In this document: one piece after another, positions 24,301-32,364 of the stretch | Numbering within the stretch: the first letter of the stretch is position 1 | Layout of the letters: the number at the start of each line of letters is the position of its first letter | Origin: Chitinophagaceae bacterium | GTDB lineage: Bacteria; Bacteroidota; Bacteroidia; Chitinophagales; Chitinophagaceae | Direction of reading: 5' to 3' | Assembly (NCBI GenBank): GCA_023957755.1 | Contig: JAMLGT010000024.1 | Location: 1 to 33,492 of the forward strand | Length of the DNA: 33,492 nucleotides | The notes under the pieces: model-generated | Database searches by the model: none | What the model was told of the DNA's origin: nothing | What the model saw: the letters and a program-made list of their open reading frames with translations, nothing else | Made by a program: the position numbers and the translations under genes

Positions 24301-25997
24301 GCCCTGTCAGGTTCGAAGCAGATGCCGTTAATACAAACACTTACCATTGGGATTTCGGAGACGGAGTTACACAAACCACTGCCCAGCCGGTTGTGTATCA
24401 CTCTTATGAGAATCCGGGCAATTATATCCCCACATTAATCCTCAAGAATACGGCCGGATGTGCCTACCCTATCAATGGGATTGATACCATTAAAGTGGAC
24501 AGGGTGGATGCTGATTTTAAAACGGCAAGTGATCTCAAGTGTGGCTCCACAACCCTCTCTTTCTCAGACAACTCCTTTGCTTATTCAGGCAAGAATCTGG
24601 TTTGGTGGGATTTTGGAGATGGCACACAGGGAACCGGCAATACTGTCAGTCATACTTATACGTCATCCGGAAGTTACAATATCAGGATGATCGTCATTAG
24701 TAATACAGGATGCTCAGATACCCTGCAAAAAACTTTAGATATTCATGTTAATAATTTTCCTGTTACAAGTATCAATGCTGATGACGAAGCGTGTGCTAAC
24801 CTTCCGGTAAGGTTATCTGGTATTATTCAATCGACCGATGCTATCGGCCTGATGCAATGGGAGCTTTCAAATGGGGCAAGAGCTGTTGGAAAAGACTTTG
24901 ACTACGTATTTACACAACCCGGCACTTATCAAATCCGCTTTATCACCGGCACGGTGAATGGTTGCTACGATACGGCGAACCATACAATTACTATAAAACC
25001 TTCGCCTACCATAAAAGCAAGCCAGGATTTGACAATCTGTAAGGGCACGTCAGCACAACTAAGTGTAAGCGGTGCAATACGGTACGAGTGGACCCCCTTA
25101 CAGGGTCTAAGTTGCTACGATTGTGCTACACCTATAGCAAGTCCGGACATTTCCACTCCTTATATTGTAGCAGGATACAACTCAATAGGCTGTCCTGATT
25201 ATGACACTGTACACATCACTGTCATACCACCACTGAAATTAAAAACATCAGGCAATGATTCTATTTGTATCGGTCAGTCTGCCAACCTTCTGGTCAGTGG
25301 CGCTGCTTCGTACAAATGGTCGCCCTCTGTGGCATTGAGCAGCACAGTTATCTCAAATCCCGTAGCTAATCCTTCCACAACTACTACGTATAGAGTTATC
25401 GGTTATGATGGTCATAATTGCTTTACCGATACCGCCTTTATAACTGTGGCAGTTGGGAAATATCCCACCATCGATCTCGGACCCGATCAAACATTACCTA
25501 CCGGCACCATGTTGCCCTTAAAATCGGTAGTAGAAAACGGGCCTGTCAAAAAATGGATGTGGACACCAGCCACAGATCTTGATTGTGCGAATTGTCCGGA
25601 ACCAATAGCACATATCAAGAAGGATATAACCTACGCCGTAGAAATAACCAGCGTTTATAATTGCAAGGCCACAGACACAATTCAGATCAAAGTATTTTGT
25701 AAGAGTGCCCAGGTATTTATTCCCAATGCCTTCACCCCTGACGGGGACGGCATCAACGATATACTTATGGTCAGGGCAAGTGGAATAGCAAGTGTCAAAT
25801 CTTTCAGGGTATTTAACCGATGGGGACAGTTAGTATTTGAAAGAAATAATTTTGCTCCCAATGAACCAACCTTCGGTTGGGATGGACGGATAAGAGGTGT
25901 CATTCAGCCTCCGGGAGTTTATGTGTACACGGCAGAGGTTATTTGCGAAAATGGTATTTCTTATACATACAAGGGAAATACTACAATCCTTAAATAG
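18366..25997 (+). CDS. Giant T9SS-secreted PKD/Ig-like repeat surface protein
   Basis: This 2,543-residue protein has a signal peptide (FFLLTAILLSVYNLTAQ). An Ig-like domain (residues 20-97) comes next, followed by PKD-like domains. Residues 784-1453 hold two copies of a 335-residue unit, each with LLWY...GGTG-type Ig-like domains. Seven PKD domains with WDFGDG-type motifs (YYWDFGNG to VWWDFGDG) follow at about 1575-2085. CHU-type Ig-like domains (YEWTPLQGLSCYDC, YKWSPSVALSS) lead into a type-B T9SS sorting domain: VFIPNAFTPDGDGINDIL, FNRWGQLVFE, GWDG and PPGVYVYTAEV at the very end. It should be exported by T9SS and displayed or released as an adhesin-like fibre. A PorP/SprF gene follows after 6 nt, as in sprB/sprF-type pairs. 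Confidence 0.93.
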   Translation: MRKFFLLTAILLSVYNLTAQKISPAGTTNICQNHTQDFTVTGGSPTSFQWQKDGVNINGATSASYTAGIAGVYRVIINGGKKQGDTLAAVTLVVNPNPKANFTFSPGGQCSSVPVFFTNSSQDGASYLWNFDDPNSGSNNTTTQKDPSHVFKGTPGNGTQTFNVKLITKTAAGCVDSITKPITIKQRPDASLGGTGSGKFNGDNYFSICGNLPTGEFNFSNQSTTQSTNTSYRIIWGDGAPDFTSTVFNTVLQHTYSTGTHQMLFIVSGQNGCIDTGFYRIYVGTNPAVGLSNPGNTAICGGSSLTFPITGIDNNPPGTIYTITFNDGSMPEVFEHPNIPASITHKFDKTSCGTNSSSGSTVYPNSFSASIRASNPCNSSEATIVPIYVSEKPNAKFVISPKDTICVDNIVTLTDSSKSSSVYNGTCTEGKIIWSISPATGWTITNGGILGNDYGSSNTEIWQSGSKTLKLQFLQPGVYTVKLKTGNAYCGLAETVQTICVNPKPSVAFAVDNNEGCAPFTVTTSTTANTPTCGENKYIWSVKYTAATECGNYSGKFIYLNNTDSASKNPVFQFLDPGTYIVSLVMLSPGGTCSTPVLTRTIVVKDKPRVEFNNLPDTICQYQSISPTASVKCFIDNSTTYLWSFPGATPASSASAAPGKVTFDNAGETEISLTVTNSCGATTITKKLMVSPTPDIEDIANITVCAGETAGPINITTNPSNATITWANSNTGIGLAASGSSATIPAFTSVNNTSNTITANITVNATLGTCSSTKNFSINVGARPETPTVQNAEYCLNASATPLTATAAPGNHLLWYNTATGGTGSTTAPTPSTTVAGITTYYVSQVSGSTNCESFRVPISVKVNPIPSITSATANNPVNCATATGYITLSGLDPSKNYQVSFTKAGIPTVITLQTNNSGNLIIPNLSAGLYTNIFVSLAGCPSNAVGPFTLSDPNPPDAPVLSSNAPLCIGSSLNLSATTSTTGAVTFKWTGPNSFTSSLQNPVISNVSIAASGTYYATVTQNNCTSATSSINIVVNALPAAPSTSPVSYCIDAVASPLTATGTSLLWYTSPTGGTGSSTAPTPDTHTAGTTYYYVSQTDNNGCESPRAALKVTIEPKPEAPIGQNVEYCLNAIAKPLTATASAGNYLLWYNNETGGTGNTSAPVPPTISVGTITYYVSQVSGSTNCESKRVPISVKINPLPSITSATITNPVNCATATGSITLTGLDPSKNYQVSFTKDGTPTVTSIPTDGSGNLTIPNLSAGSYTNIFVSLLGCPSNAVGPFTLSDPNPPDAPVLSSNSPICFGTTLNLGATTTATGPVSFKWTGPNGFTSNLQNPAITNATLAASGAYFVTVTQNNCTSATSTINVIVNALPAAPSTTPVSYCIDAVASPLTAIGTSLLWYTSPTGGTGSSTAPTPDTHISGTTDYFVTQTDNNGCESPRAILKVTIHPNAIAKFTPQKNLFCPPFTITAAEIGLQEYPANNSEYRWYVDGSYVGSGTVFPGFTLTAPNDSVTIKLVTNSLFGCKQDSMSYKFFTYKLPNPSFTLDNNDDCGPLSVLITNTTEDIGLYSYYWDFGNGQTSTQVQPGTITFNTNPTYNDTTYFIKLKMLSECDTITLTKSVHVSSKPKALFSPDITTGCSPMKVTFKNTSRGLNNTYYWDFGDGHTATTTSGANIEHTFNTGKVDTFNVRLIAANGCGNDTLQYAVIVAPNTIKANLAMNGPDHSGCLPHTVALINNSAGASSFQWDFGDGNFLSTSKNVDTVYHTYYNSGTFTISMRAQNNCSDTTVFDQVTVYPKPVAAFTTSVSRLCKGDVVSFTNQSSLATSYQWHFGDGTTSVLENPTHTYTTPGIYKIKLLVFKLNAPGSSCIDSTEKTIEVVESLPGTFTMSDSVATCAPLTVRFSNPIRPSVTAHWDFGDGAQASGDEAAHIYQFAGTYSITLTVTVPGGCTYKTTKTVTVNGPSGKLKYTGGNICSPGPVRFEADAVNTNTYHWDFGDGVTQTTAQPVVYHSYENPGNYIPTLILKNTAGCAYPINGIDTIKVDRVDADFKTASDLKCGSTTLSFSDNSFAYSGKNLVWWDFGDGTQGTGNTVSHTYTSSGSYNIRMIVISNTGCSDTLQKTLDIHVNNFPVTSINADDEACANLPVRLSGIIQSTDAIGLMQWELSNGARAVGKDFDYVFTQPGTYQIRFITGTVNGCYDTANHTITIKPSPTIKASQDLTICKGTSAQLSVSGAIRYEWTPLQGLSCYDCATPIASPDISTPYIVAGYNSIGCPDYDTVHITVIPPLKLKTSGNDSICIGQSANLLVSGAASYKWSPSVALSSTVISNPVANPSTTTTYRVIGYDGHNCFTDTAFITVAVGKYPTIDLGPDQTLPTGTMLPLKSVVENGPVKKWMWTPATDLDCANCPEPIAHIKKDITYAVEITSVYNCKATDTIQIKVFCKSAQVFIPNAFTPDGDGINDILMVRASGIASVKSFRVFNRWGQLVFERNNFAPNEPTFGWDGRIRGVIQPPGVYVYTAEVICENGISYTYKGNTTILK
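20715..22724 (+). repeat. Tandem duplication, two units of exactly 1,005 bp
   Basis: Unit 1 (20715-21719) and unit 2 (21720-22724) encode the same 335-residue block in frame, with long identical stretches (for example LSDPNPPDAPVLSS, TSLLWYTSPTGGTGSSTAP). Silent and amino-acid changes are spread along the unit, so the duplication is recent but not brand new. Confidence 0.9.
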
Positions 25998-26003
25998 CAC
26001 AAT

Positions 26004-27026
26004 ATGAAATACTTTATTCAAACGATAATAATCTTCCTTATCTGTACCACCAAAGGAATCGCGCAGGATATCAATTTCTCTCAATTCTATGAATTGCCCT
26101 TACTTCGAAATCCGGCATTAGCCGGAATCTTTGCCGGGGACTTTAGAATTACCGCAGCCTATAGATCCCAGTGGCAGAGCGTGACCACTCCTTATGAAAC
26201 GGAAGCATTAGGAGCTGAGCTCAAATTTTCTCTCGGAGAGAACAATTATGATTTTTTGACAATTGGCCTGCAGATAACTAACGATAAAGCTGGAGACTCA
26301 AGATTGAGTAAAACTCAGGTATTACCTGTTATTAATTTACACAAGTCTGTCAATGGGGAAAAAGACAGCTATATATCTGCAGGATTTATGGCAGGCCCGG
26401 TGCAGAACAGATTCGATCCCACCAAACTACAATTCGACGATCAGTTTATTAATGGTTCCTTCAGTCCTACTAACCCTACAAGGCAAACATTTAGTAATAC
26501 AAATTTCACTTATTGGGATATGGCAGCAGGTTTGTCATACACCAGTGTGGGGCCAAATGACATACGGTATTATGTAGGTATGGCATTATTTCACTTCACA
26601 AAACCACGGGTAGCATTTATCAGTACCAATGACATCAAATTAAATCCCAAGCTCGCCATCAATGTAGGGGCCTCCATTCCCACAAGTGATGTAGATAAAT
26701 TTGTTCTTTATGGTGATATCTTCACCCAGGGAGGGCATAAACAAGCTCAGGGAGGTTTCCTCTATTACCATGACCTTGTTAACTATAATGATGATGACAT
26801 TATCTCGATGGGTGCAGGGGCTTTCTACCGTTGGGACGATGCTATTATTCCGGTGATCCGATTAGATTATTATCAGGTTGGAGTAGGACTTAGCTATGAT
26901 GTCAATGTAAGCAAATTAAAAACTGCTTCGCAATTGCGTGGAGGCCTGGAGGTTACGCTGTCCTACAAAACCTATTTCAATATTCTGAATAGTTCGCTCA
27001 ACAAATTACGCTGTCCGACATTTTAA
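26004..27026 (+). CDS. PorP/SprF-family outer-membrane protein (T9SS partner)
   Basis: A signal peptide (FIQTIIIFLICTTKGIAQ) is followed by the family opening DINFSQFYELPLLRNPALAG. Repeated amphipathic strands come next, and a C-terminus in CPTF resembles the CP.F ending of this family. PorP/SprF proteins are beta-barrels needed for surface delivery or anchoring of specific T9SS type-B cargo. At 340 residues it is normal in length. It starts 6 nt after the giant protein gene, and the two almost certainly form an operon in which this protein serves that cargo. Confidence 0.92.
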   Translation: MKYFIQTIIIFLICTTKGIAQDINFSQFYELPLLRNPALAGIFAGDFRITAAYRSQWQSVTTPYETEALGAELKFSLGENNYDFLTIGLQITNDKAGDSRLSKTQVLPVINLHKSVNGEKDSYISAGFMAGPVQNRFDPTKLQFDDQFINGSFSPTNPTRQTFSNTNFTYWDMAAGLSYTSVGPNDIRYYVGMALFHFTKPRVAFISTNDIKLNPKLAINVGASIPTSDVDKFVLYGDIFTQGGHKQAQGGFLYYHDLVNYNDDDIISMGAGAFYRWDDAIIPVIRLDYYQVGVGLSYDVNVSKLKTASQLRGGLEVTLSYKTYFNILNSSLNKLRCPTF

Positions 27027-27042
27027 GCGACCAGAACCACTC

Positions 27043-27164
27043 TTATAATTTGTAGAGCACCCCTAAATCGGGCATATAAGAATTTTCAGGAGCCGGCGCT
27101 ATCTTGTTGAGCGGGGTAGCCGTACTAAAGTGTGATTTATTAAGGAAACAAAAATAACTGTCCG
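27043..27164 (-). pseudogene. Possible leftover C-terminal end of another protein
   Basis: On the minus strand a frame different from that of the M43 gene reads FSTATPLNKIAPAPENSYMP then DLGVLYKL and a stop at 27043-27045. The end resembles the last strand of an outer-membrane beta-barrel. No start is available; the frame enters the 3' end of the M43 gene. This could be a relic of a PorP-like gene, but coincidence is possible. Confidence 0.3.
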
Positions 27165-30100
27165 TTACCTTACCAGTGCAATGATTCCTTTCTTCACCAC
27201 ATGGTTACCATCAATGTCTGTAAACACAATCGTATAAACATAGATATCATTCCCCTGAATGGCACCCTTATACCTGCCGTCCCACCCGGCTTTCTGATCT
27301 GTAGATTCAAATATCTTCATGCCACGCCTATCCCATATTTGCATACGGTAATTAGTGACAGGAGCGGGGAAAATGGGTCTGAAAATATCATTTTTGGAGT
27401 CTGCATTAGGAGTGAATGCATTGGGTATCCACACATCCTTACAGTCGTAAAAATCAATATACACCGAATCAGCCCCCTTACAGCCATTAACATCTACCAC
27501 ATCCAACCGATACTTGCCGCTCAGGGTGACGTTGATAGTACTTGTGGTCTGACCTGTACTCCACATATACTTACTGAATCCTTTTGCAATCAGTGGCACC
27601 ACATTGCCCTGGCAAAGGCTGGTATCTGTTCGCAGGAAATCTCTGGGTAGGGTGTCAATTCTCAACACACTCATTTCAGCCGAATTCACACAACCATTAC
27701 TGTCAGTTACCGTCACCTGATAATGGCCAACCAACGTGGTAGTATAGGTCGGGTTAGTACTTCCGTCCTGCCACAGGTAGCTGACAAAGTTCCCCGGATT
27801 CAGTACGAGCTGATCTCCAATACAAATACCTCTGTCTTTACCCAGGTCCGGTTTGGGTAATTCGTGTACTGTCAGGTTAGTGGTAATTATAGAATCACAT
27901 CCCAAATAATTGGTGAGTGTATCATAATAGACTCCTGTCTTTGTCTGATAACTACCTGCAGCAAAATAAGACTGTCCCACACAAATAGATGCATTAATCG
28001 TTGTAAAACTTCTTGGCTTTACAGTCAGGTAAAGAGTCCTCGTGCTGTCACACCCATTCATTGCCCTAAACACATCCACATAAACACCGGTAATCGTATA
28101 TCCTTCAAATTGATCGCCATCACAAATAACTGCACTTATGGTAGAACTGAATACAGGCTTCACCGTCAGATAAAGCGTCCGGGTACTATCACATCCGGCA
28201 GATGTCTTATACACATCCACATAAACCCCGGATGTAGTATGGCCGGCGTAATTCTCACCAGCACAAATTTCCGTAGTCACGGATGTGAACTTCACCGGGT
28301 TTACCGTCAGGTATAAGGTACGTGTACTATCACAACCATTCGAAGCAGTATAGATATCCACATAAGTACCCGATGCCGTATGTCCTGCATAGTTATCTCC
28401 CTGACAAATAGAAGCGGTGATAGTGGTTTTGAAAACCGGATTGACCGTGAGGTGCAATGTCCGGATACTGTCGCAACCATTTACCCCATAGTAAGTATCT
28501 ACATAGATCCCGGATGTAGTATGACCGGCATAATTCTGCCCGGCACATATTGTATCATAAACGGTAGTTCTCGATAGTGGCTTCACAGTGAGATACACAG
28601 TACGGGTACTATCACAGCCATTCTGCGCATAATAATGGTCAATGTAAGTACCTGATTTCGTATGTCCATAATAATTCTGCCCTTCACAGATCGAGACAGC
28701 AAGGCTTGTCTTAAATGTGGGTTTTACAGTCAGATGCAGGGTGCGGGTACTATCACAGCCATAAATATTAGAGTACACATCCACATACGTCCCTGTTTTC
28801 GTATGTCCGGCATAGTTATCTCCATCGCATATAGACGTTGTAACTGTAGTAAACGACAAGGGATTTACCTTCAATATCAAAGTCCTGATACTATCACAAC
28901 CGGTATTTACACTTACAAGGGTATCGATATAGGTACCCGACTTTGTATAGCCTGCATAATTCTGTCCATCGCAAATAGTTGCGCGAATGGTCGTACGGAT
29001 AGTCTGAGCTACCGCAACATTATTTGTATAGTTTTTCTCAACCAGAGGTGCATTAGGAAGCGAAATAGGTATGGCTATTCCCGAATCATTTACTACAATA
29101 TAAATCTGCTCAAGCCCACGGTATGGAATATTCAATACATGGGTATAGCAATTACTACAATATCCACCGGGTGTGACATAAGGCAGATAATACGTATTTG
29201 GAATTTTATTAGCTCCCGGAAATCTTGGATCAGCGTCATAAAAACTTACAGGCGTACCTACCGGTATCGGAGCATATCCATAGTTCGCAATACAGAAATT
29301 AATCTGCACCTTGTTATTGTCATAACAGGTAAAATATCCTGAAAAAGGAACTGCATCTGCTGTCGGGTCTGCTACATTAATTGAATAAAACCCTGTTGTA
29401 TCGGAGCAGGTTCCATTCGTAGCTACCAATCTTATCTGGTACACTCCCGGCACCGGAAAGATATATTTGAAATTGGCATCTGTACTTTCCACATGTTCCA
29501 TCATTCCCTGATTATTACTTACAAGCCATTGATAGGTGGCACCATTGTAAGAAGTATTTGTGAAATAAATACTGTCCTCATAAACGCCTGTCCTGGAAGC
29601 AATAAATTGTTTGTCTGAATAAAATCTTGCTGTAACACCGCAATTAGTTATAATCCAATCGGTATAAGAGGCAAAGCAACCCGGACTGTTAAATGCGCGA
29701 AGCGTAACAGTATCTTTCCCTTCATCAGTAAATGTATAGGAGAAATTAACTGTGGTGGCGACTACCACGTTATTTACAAGCCACTCAAAATTTGTAGCTC
29801 CGGTAGATGTGTTGGTGAAATTGATAGTATTGCCCTTTGCAGAATATGCAATATCTCTTGTAAACCCTGCCACTATGCTTTCAGTACAGGGAGGATCACA
29901 TTTATTCTCAAGAAGCCCTGATCGCTGTGTGTTGATTGCGGCCCTCATTCTGTCTGCCTGACCCTGGGTGAATTGGTTCGCACACGCTGCATTACTATAA
30001 TCCATAAAATTGGAGATCTGATCAGGCACATCGACAGGGAAAAATCCATTTGAGTAACTGGATAATGTATCGGTAGAACATGAATTCTCCGGGCTGCCAC

Positions 30101-30911
30101 ATGAAGATGCCCTCATTGAATTATCGGGTGGGGTATCGCACACACGATCGCCGTCCGTAGTGCAGTCGTTATTAGTGCACCCGCCCTGAAAGGTATGATA
30201 CAATCCAAGATAGTGCCCCATTTCATGAGCCAGAAGGCTACCGAATCCTGTAACCACAATCCCATCTGACGCACCACCTCCCGGAGGCATAGTAGCATAA
30301 CCACCCATCCTCATTCGGGTCCACGAGCCGCAACTGAAATTAGCATAGATTTCCGTCTCAATACTATTAATCAACCATATATTTATATAGCGTGATGGGT
30401 CCCATTGTATCAGCCCCTTCAACTTCGCATCTTCCAGACCGCTATTTAAAGAATGGCCATGGAAAGAGGTAGTCCGGGTAATACCATTCGTGATGCCACC
30501 GTCAGGCGCTTTCCTGGCCAGGCAAAACCTTATTTTGGTATCTGCACCGACGCTTGCAGCATATACGCCCGACTTGCTAAACGCATCATTCAACAACTGA
30601 ATTCCGGCTATCACCTGTGCATCAGTCGTGGCGAATGGATTGTTATTAATTACGTGTACTACTACCGGAAGGGTAATGATGGTGTCATCCAGAGTTCCGT
30701 ATGCAGCCTGAATTTCTTTATTCATAGCATCCTCTCTCAACTTGAACTGAGGGTCTTTTCTCAGGTTGGTTAAAAGCTGATCAGTACCGCAACTCGACTT
30801 CTCGCCGCCACTTGCCAGTATAGAGTCGATAGTGGACTGCGGAAGGGGTTTTTGTGCAGATGCTTCAATAAGAAAGAATAAAGAAAGAATCGTACAAATG
30901 AAAATCTTCAT
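27165..30911 (-). CDS. Secreted M43-type (pappalysin-like) metalloprotease with repeats and T9SS tail
   Basis: A signal peptide (KIFICTILSLFFLIEASAQ) is followed by a propeptide and a catalytic domain with HEMGHYLGLYH at about residue 230 (HExxHxxGxxH zinc site) and the Met-turn NFMDYS, as in M43 cytophagalysin/pappalysin. Cysteines surround it (GGCTNNDCTTDGDRVCDTPP). Two PKD-like domains come next, then a CARDB-like stretch, then eight repeats of about 47 residues, each ICxGxNYAGHT..G.Y.D...GCDSxRTLxLTV. Ig-like domains and a type-B T9SS sorting domain (VWIPNAFTPNADSKNDIF, WDRRGMKIFE, GWDGRYKG) close the protein. ATG at 30911 is preferred over 30974, since the signal peptide starts there. 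It is convergent with the giant protein/PorP operon; its own PorP partner is not adjacent. Confidence 0.93.
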   Translation of the reverse strand: MKIFICTILSLFFLIEASAQKPLPQSTIDSILASGGEKSSCGTDQLLTNLRKDPQFKLREDAMNKEIQAAYGTLDDTIITLPVVVHVINNNPFATTDAQVIAGIQLLNDAFSKSGVYAASVGADTKIRFCLARKAPDGGITNGITRTTSFHGHSLNSGLEDAKLKGLIQWDPSRYINIWLINSIETEIYANFSCGSWTRMRMGGYATMPPGGGASDGIVVTGFGSLLAHEMGHYLGLYHTFQGGCTNNDCTTDGDRVCDTPPDNSMRASSCGSPENSCSTDTLSSYSNGFFPVDVPDQISNFMDYSNAACANQFTQGQADRMRAAINTQRSGLLENKCDPPCTESIVAGFTRDIAYSAKGNTINFTNTSTGATNFEWLVNNVVVATTVNFSYTFTDEGKDTVTLRAFNSPGCFASYTDWIITNCGVTARFYSDKQFIASRTGVYEDSIYFTNTSYNGATYQWLVSNNQGMMEHVESTDANFKYIFPVPGVYQIRLVATNGTCSDTTGFYSINVADPTADAVPFSGYFTCYDNNKVQINFCIANYGYAPIPVGTPVSFYDADPRFPGANKIPNTYYLPYVTPGGYCSNCYTHVLNIPYRGLEQIYIVVNDSGIAIPISLPNAPLVEKNYTNNVAVAQTIRTTIRATICDGQNYAGYTKSGTYIDTLVSVNTGCDSIRTLILKVNPLSFTTVTTSICDGDNYAGHTKTGTYVDVYSNIYGCDSTRTLHLTVKPTFKTSLAVSICEGQNYYGHTKSGTYIDHYYAQNGCDSTRTVYLTVKPLSRTTVYDTICAGQNYAGHTTSGIYVDTYYGVNGCDSIRTLHLTVNPVFKTTITASICQGDNYAGHTASGTYVDIYTASNGCDSTRTLYLTVNPVKFTSVTTEICAGENYAGHTTSGVYVDVYKTSAGCDSTRTLYLTVKPVFSSTISAVICDGDQFEGYTITGVYVDVFRAMNGCDSTRTLYLTVKPRSFTTINASICVGQSYFAAGSYQTKTGVYYDTLTNYLGCDSIITTNLTVHELPKPDLGKDRGICIGDQLVLNPGNFVSYLWQDGSTNPTYTTTLVGHYQVTVTDSNGCVNSAEMSVLRIDTLPRDFLRTDTSLCQGNVVPLIAKGFSKYMWSTGQTTSTINVTLSGKYRLDVVDVNGCKGADSVYIDFYDCKDVWIPNAFTPNADSKNDIFRPIFPAPVTNYRMQIWDRRGMKIFESTDQKAGWDGRYKGAIQGNDIYVYTIVFTDIDGNHVVKKGIIALVR
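27850..29000 (-). repeat. Eight coding tandem repeats of about 141 bp
   Basis: Seven regular units of 47 residues and a slightly longer eighth unit share ICxGxxYxGHT, TGxYVDxY, GCDSTRT and LTVKP. They are protein repeats with diverged bases, not a CRISPR array: no constant short repeat and no unique spacers. Confidence 0.9.
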
Positions 30912-31264
30912 ATTCCAATTGTAGTACCTCATTTTAAAAAGCAGGTTTGGACAGTTATCAATGTACTTTACCAAGCAAAAAGTTGATAGGTGTTAAACCA
31001 ATAACGCTCGAAATGAAAAGAAACTGATAGGTATTCCTCACAAGTTTAATGAAATTCCTTCATAAGAGTAAGAAAAAAGAGGAATTTATCTTCCGGACAA
31101 CATTCTTTGAAAGTCAATATTTAAAAGTCAAAGATGCGAACTAACCACTAACAGTGCCTGCACAGCTATCATACTTAGCAAGGTAGCAGCGTCTGGAAAT
31201 TTTATTTATACATTCAAATTAGAAAAGGGCATACTACCGGATTACTACATTTATTTGGATTAAC
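30912..31264. other. Gene-free upstream region of the metalloprotease
   Basis: No gene is visible in these 353 bp. They must hold the minus-strand promoter of the metalloprotease and the 3' end region of the DoxX-like transcript. I see no strong hairpin and no confident promoter. Confidence 0.4.
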
Positions 31265-31918
31265 CTATTCCGGCATACCGGAGCTCTTTGTACGCTTAAA
31301 ATCAATAAAAAAGGTGACTCCAACTGCAAGTACTGTAATTAAGAAAGGAACGATTATTCGCAATATCTGGTTTTCTCCCAACATTCCCCGGTAGTTTAAC
31401 AACGAGAGTGAAACATGGAATAGAAAGAGGAAAAGGCCCAGGTACGCCCAATTATTTGAGATACGATCCCGCGAAATACTGACCTCCTTAATTTGTTGCG
31501 GCTTCAGAAATAGAAGCCTTACCTTCTCCCAGTCCCAGATCACAAGCAGTGAGGCAGCCAACCACATCAGAAAGGTTATATATCGGGTATTGCCAAAATT
31601 GACGCCTACAGTAATGAGAAAAATATTTGTAACAATCCCCAAAAACATAAGTGCGCCAATAGTTGCGAAACGTTGTGTCATCAATAGGAATGCAGCCACG
31701 ACCTGGCTAACTCCCAGGAAATTCCAATAAATCCCTGATTTATAAAGTGCATCAAAAAAGTAACCCACAGGATTGCTGACGGGCAGTAACGTAAACCTCT
31801 CGCCTAATACTTTAACCAGACCGGAAGGAATGAAAGCGTATCCGATAAGATAGCGCACAAACACCACCAGATAGTTAGCGCTAATATTACTGCGGAGCAT
31901 TTTAATTCTCTGAATCAT
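31265..31918 (-). CDS. DoxX-like integral membrane protein
   Basis: This 217-residue protein has about six hydrophobic helices: YLVVFVRYLIGYAFIPSGLV, then KSGIYWNFLGVSQVVAAFLL, ATIGALMFLGIVTNIFLITV, YITFLMWLAASLLVIWDW and two more near the C-terminus. The opening with RYLIGYAFIPSGLVKVLG is like DoxX/DoxD-family members, whose roles are mostly unknown (some are linked to redox or sulfur metabolism). There is no signal peptide beyond the first helix and no catalytic motif. The start could also be the Met seven residues in. The gene stands alone. Confidence 0.7.
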   Translation of the reverse strand: MIQRIKMLRSNISANYLVVFVRYLIGYAFIPSGLVKVLGERFTLLPVSNPVGYFFDALYKSGIYWNFLGVSQVVAAFLLMTQRFATIGALMFLGIVTNIFLITVGVNFGNTRYITFLMWLAASLLVIWDWEKVRLLFLKPQQIKEVSISRDRISNNWAYLGLFLFLFHVSLSLLNYRGMLGENQILRIIVPFLITVLAVGVTFFIDFKRTKSSGMPE

Positions 31919-32124
31919 CTGTTTGTTTCAGGATTTATTTTAAAAGATTTCTTATTGTCGTTGTGTTTTTATAGGTTCCCGGCTTCATGAGCAGCCCACT
32001 CGACAGAAAAACACAAACTAAATATCCTCAAAAAATATCAAAAGTAAACTGAAGCACCACACATCCACTGCTGCACCTCTGGTAACTGCAAAAAACCGCG
32101 TGAAGGAGAGTGCAATATATCTAA

Positions 32125-32364
32125 CTATCGCCAAAGGGTGTATAAAAGCGGTTTGATTATATCCTGATTACCATTTTGATTGCTATGCAAAACAAATTCG
32201 GGGTGAATGAATGCTCTTACCATATCAAGAATAATAGTACACTCTGCGTCAGAGCGCCAGAAAGACTCCTCATCTAAAAAATCCAAAATGGCCCGAAAAG
32301 TGGGGAAGGCTACAGAAACACTCTTAATGTTACCATCTATATACTTAATATTATCACTCTCCAC
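32125..32364 (-). pseudogene. Doubtful small or decayed gene
   Basis: This 79-residue frame starts at GTG and has balanced composition (SVAFPTFRAILDFLDEESFW). Upstream on the same strand, a different frame codes a clear membrane helix (SIVTIGGISFILLFILVFFL followed by VKKKPREYQ) without a start codon, with runs of 8 and 9 T nearby. The two may be parts of one small membrane protein broken by a frameshift. I do not recognise either part. Confidence 0.3.

Noticed and set aside
27870-29000. Regularly spaced repeats of about 141 bp, CRISPR-like at first sight
   Set aside because: The repeats are coding, in frame, diverged along the whole unit and lack constant short repeats with unique spacers; no cas genes are near.
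28662-29342. 226-codon + strand frame opposite the metalloprotease repeats
   Set aside because: Periodic composition mirrors the repeats on the coding strand; the minus-strand reading has clear domains.
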